Of a stretch of 64,000 nt of DNA, positions 63,529-64,000 are shown piece after piece. The translations under genes and the position numbers were made by a program. The DNA is from Amycolatopsis oliviviridis (GTDB taxonomy: Bacteria > Actinomycetota > Actinomycetes > Mycobacteriales > Pseudonocardiaceae): the NCBI RefSeq assembly GCF_014654365.1, contig NZ_BNAY01000005.1:620001-684000 (forward strand). The letters are read 5' to 3'. How positions within the stretch are numbered: position 1 is the first letter of the stretch; each line of letters begins with the position of its first letter. The notes beneath the pieces are model-generated. The model saw only the letters and a list, made by a program, of their open reading frames with translations, was not told the DNA's origin and made no database searches.

Positions 63529-64000
63529 CTGGCAGCCGCGGTCTTCGACCGAGCGGTCCACGACGAGGTCCGTCTGGTCATGTCGGAGCTTCGAGGCAGG
63601 CGGCGCATCCCGAAACTCCACTGGAACGAGATGGATCCGGCGGAACAGGAGGCTGCTGTCAAGACACTCGCCGGCCTCGACGGCTTTCACCTCGTCGCGA
63701 TCGGATCCCCGGTACCCCGGCGACGGCAGGAACGTGCCCGTGCCCGCTGTCTCCGGCGGTTGGTTCTCGAACTCTCCGCGTTCGACGTCGAGCTGCTCGT
63801 CCTCGAGTCACGCACAGCCACGTTGAACGCTCGGGACGTCGAAACGGTCAAAGGCGCCCGGTTCGACCTTCCGAAGGGCACCGCTTTCCGGGTCGCCCAC
63901 GAGCCGGGCAAAGACGAACCTTTGCTTTGGGCGGCGGACATCGTCGCCGGTGCGATCAAGGCAGGGAAGGACGGGCGCCTCGGCTACCGCCGGTTGATCG
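63529..64000 (+). pseudogene. 5'-truncated DUF3800-like gene fragment, continuing past the window
   Basis: Open from the codon after a TAG (63526-63528) to the window edge in one frame: AVFDRAVHDEVRLVMSELRG, RIPKLHWNEMDPAEQEAAVK, PVPRRRQERARARCLRRLVL, LESRTATLNARDVETVKGAR, EPLLWAADIVAGAIK. This matches the middle and end of actinobacterial DUF3800-like (RNase H-fold) proteins. The usual N-terminus with its YVDES motif should lie before LAAAVFD, but that place is occupied by a stop and the half repeat. Either the gene lost its 5' end or it starts internally at ATG 63580. It has no visible ribosome site. Confidence 0.65.

Overview
The window is high-GC actinobacterial chromosome, most like Amycolatopsis or another Pseudonocardiaceae member. 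This is judged from a DasR-type regulator with its operator, conservon (cvnABCD) genes, an AfsR-like SARP regulator, double CIRCE sites before a groES-less groEL, many GTG/TTG starts, and Pro/Gln/Ser/Thr-rich tails. It reads as core chromosome with a few accessory pieces. I see no insertion sequence, prophage, CRISPR array, tRNA or rRNA.

Layout. 0-3 kb: a SIS-domain sugar-phosphate gene cut by the window edge, divergent from a DasR-like repressor across a dre-like palindrome, then a DHA2 efflux pump. 3-5 kb: a short threonine/serine dehydratase and a membrane protein. 5-15.4 kb: a split thiamine region, with thiE divergent from riboswitch-led thiO-thiS-thiG, one thiD near 9.3-10.1 kb, and riboswitch-led thiC-thiD at 12.8-15.3 kb. 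MarR and HxlR regulators, a voltage-gated-type ion channel, a PI-PLC-like secreted protein and a quinone oxidoreductase lie in between. 15.5-24 kb: secreted GH15 glucoamylase, peptide deformylase, DUF3263 and LytR_C proteins, a CDC48-like double AAA ATPase, and psd-pssA. 24-33.5 kb: GlsB-like protein, ArsR regulator with MFS pump, moeA, two tandem AIM24 proteins, cold-shock protein, Ser/Thr kinase, groEL, PspC. 33.5-45.2 kb: nucleotidyltransferase coupled to a PheC-like cyclohexadienyl dehydratase, two secreted proteins (one an M23 peptidase), menC, an AfsR-like regulator, DUF72, DUF4253 behind two LexA-box-like sites, an XPB-type helicase and an LppU-like protein.

45.2-63.5 kb is the most distinctive part. 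It holds three homologous NMT1/SsuA-type substrate-binding lipoproteins and two CvnA-type sensor kinases. Each kinase gene is divergent from a lipoprotein gene. One pair is isolated: it has no ABC transporter and no cvnBCD. The other pair joins a five-gene ABC transporter operon (two lipoproteins, two different permeases, ATPase) to a full conservon cvnABCD, followed by an extra cvnB-cvnC pair. cutC and a benzoylformate-decarboxylase-like enzyme lie between. The window ends in a 5'-truncated DUF3800-like gene next to half of a palindromic repeat.

Throughout the window, gene 3' ends, mostly convergent, hold long near-perfect palindromes. They fall into five recurring sequence families (A-E, 13 copies counted, one of them a single arm). 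Several begin or end exactly at stop codons, and within families the two arms have changed together. They look like bidirectional terminators spread as repeats, and they and the lipoprotein/conservon pairing are the strongest candidates for undescribed biology here.
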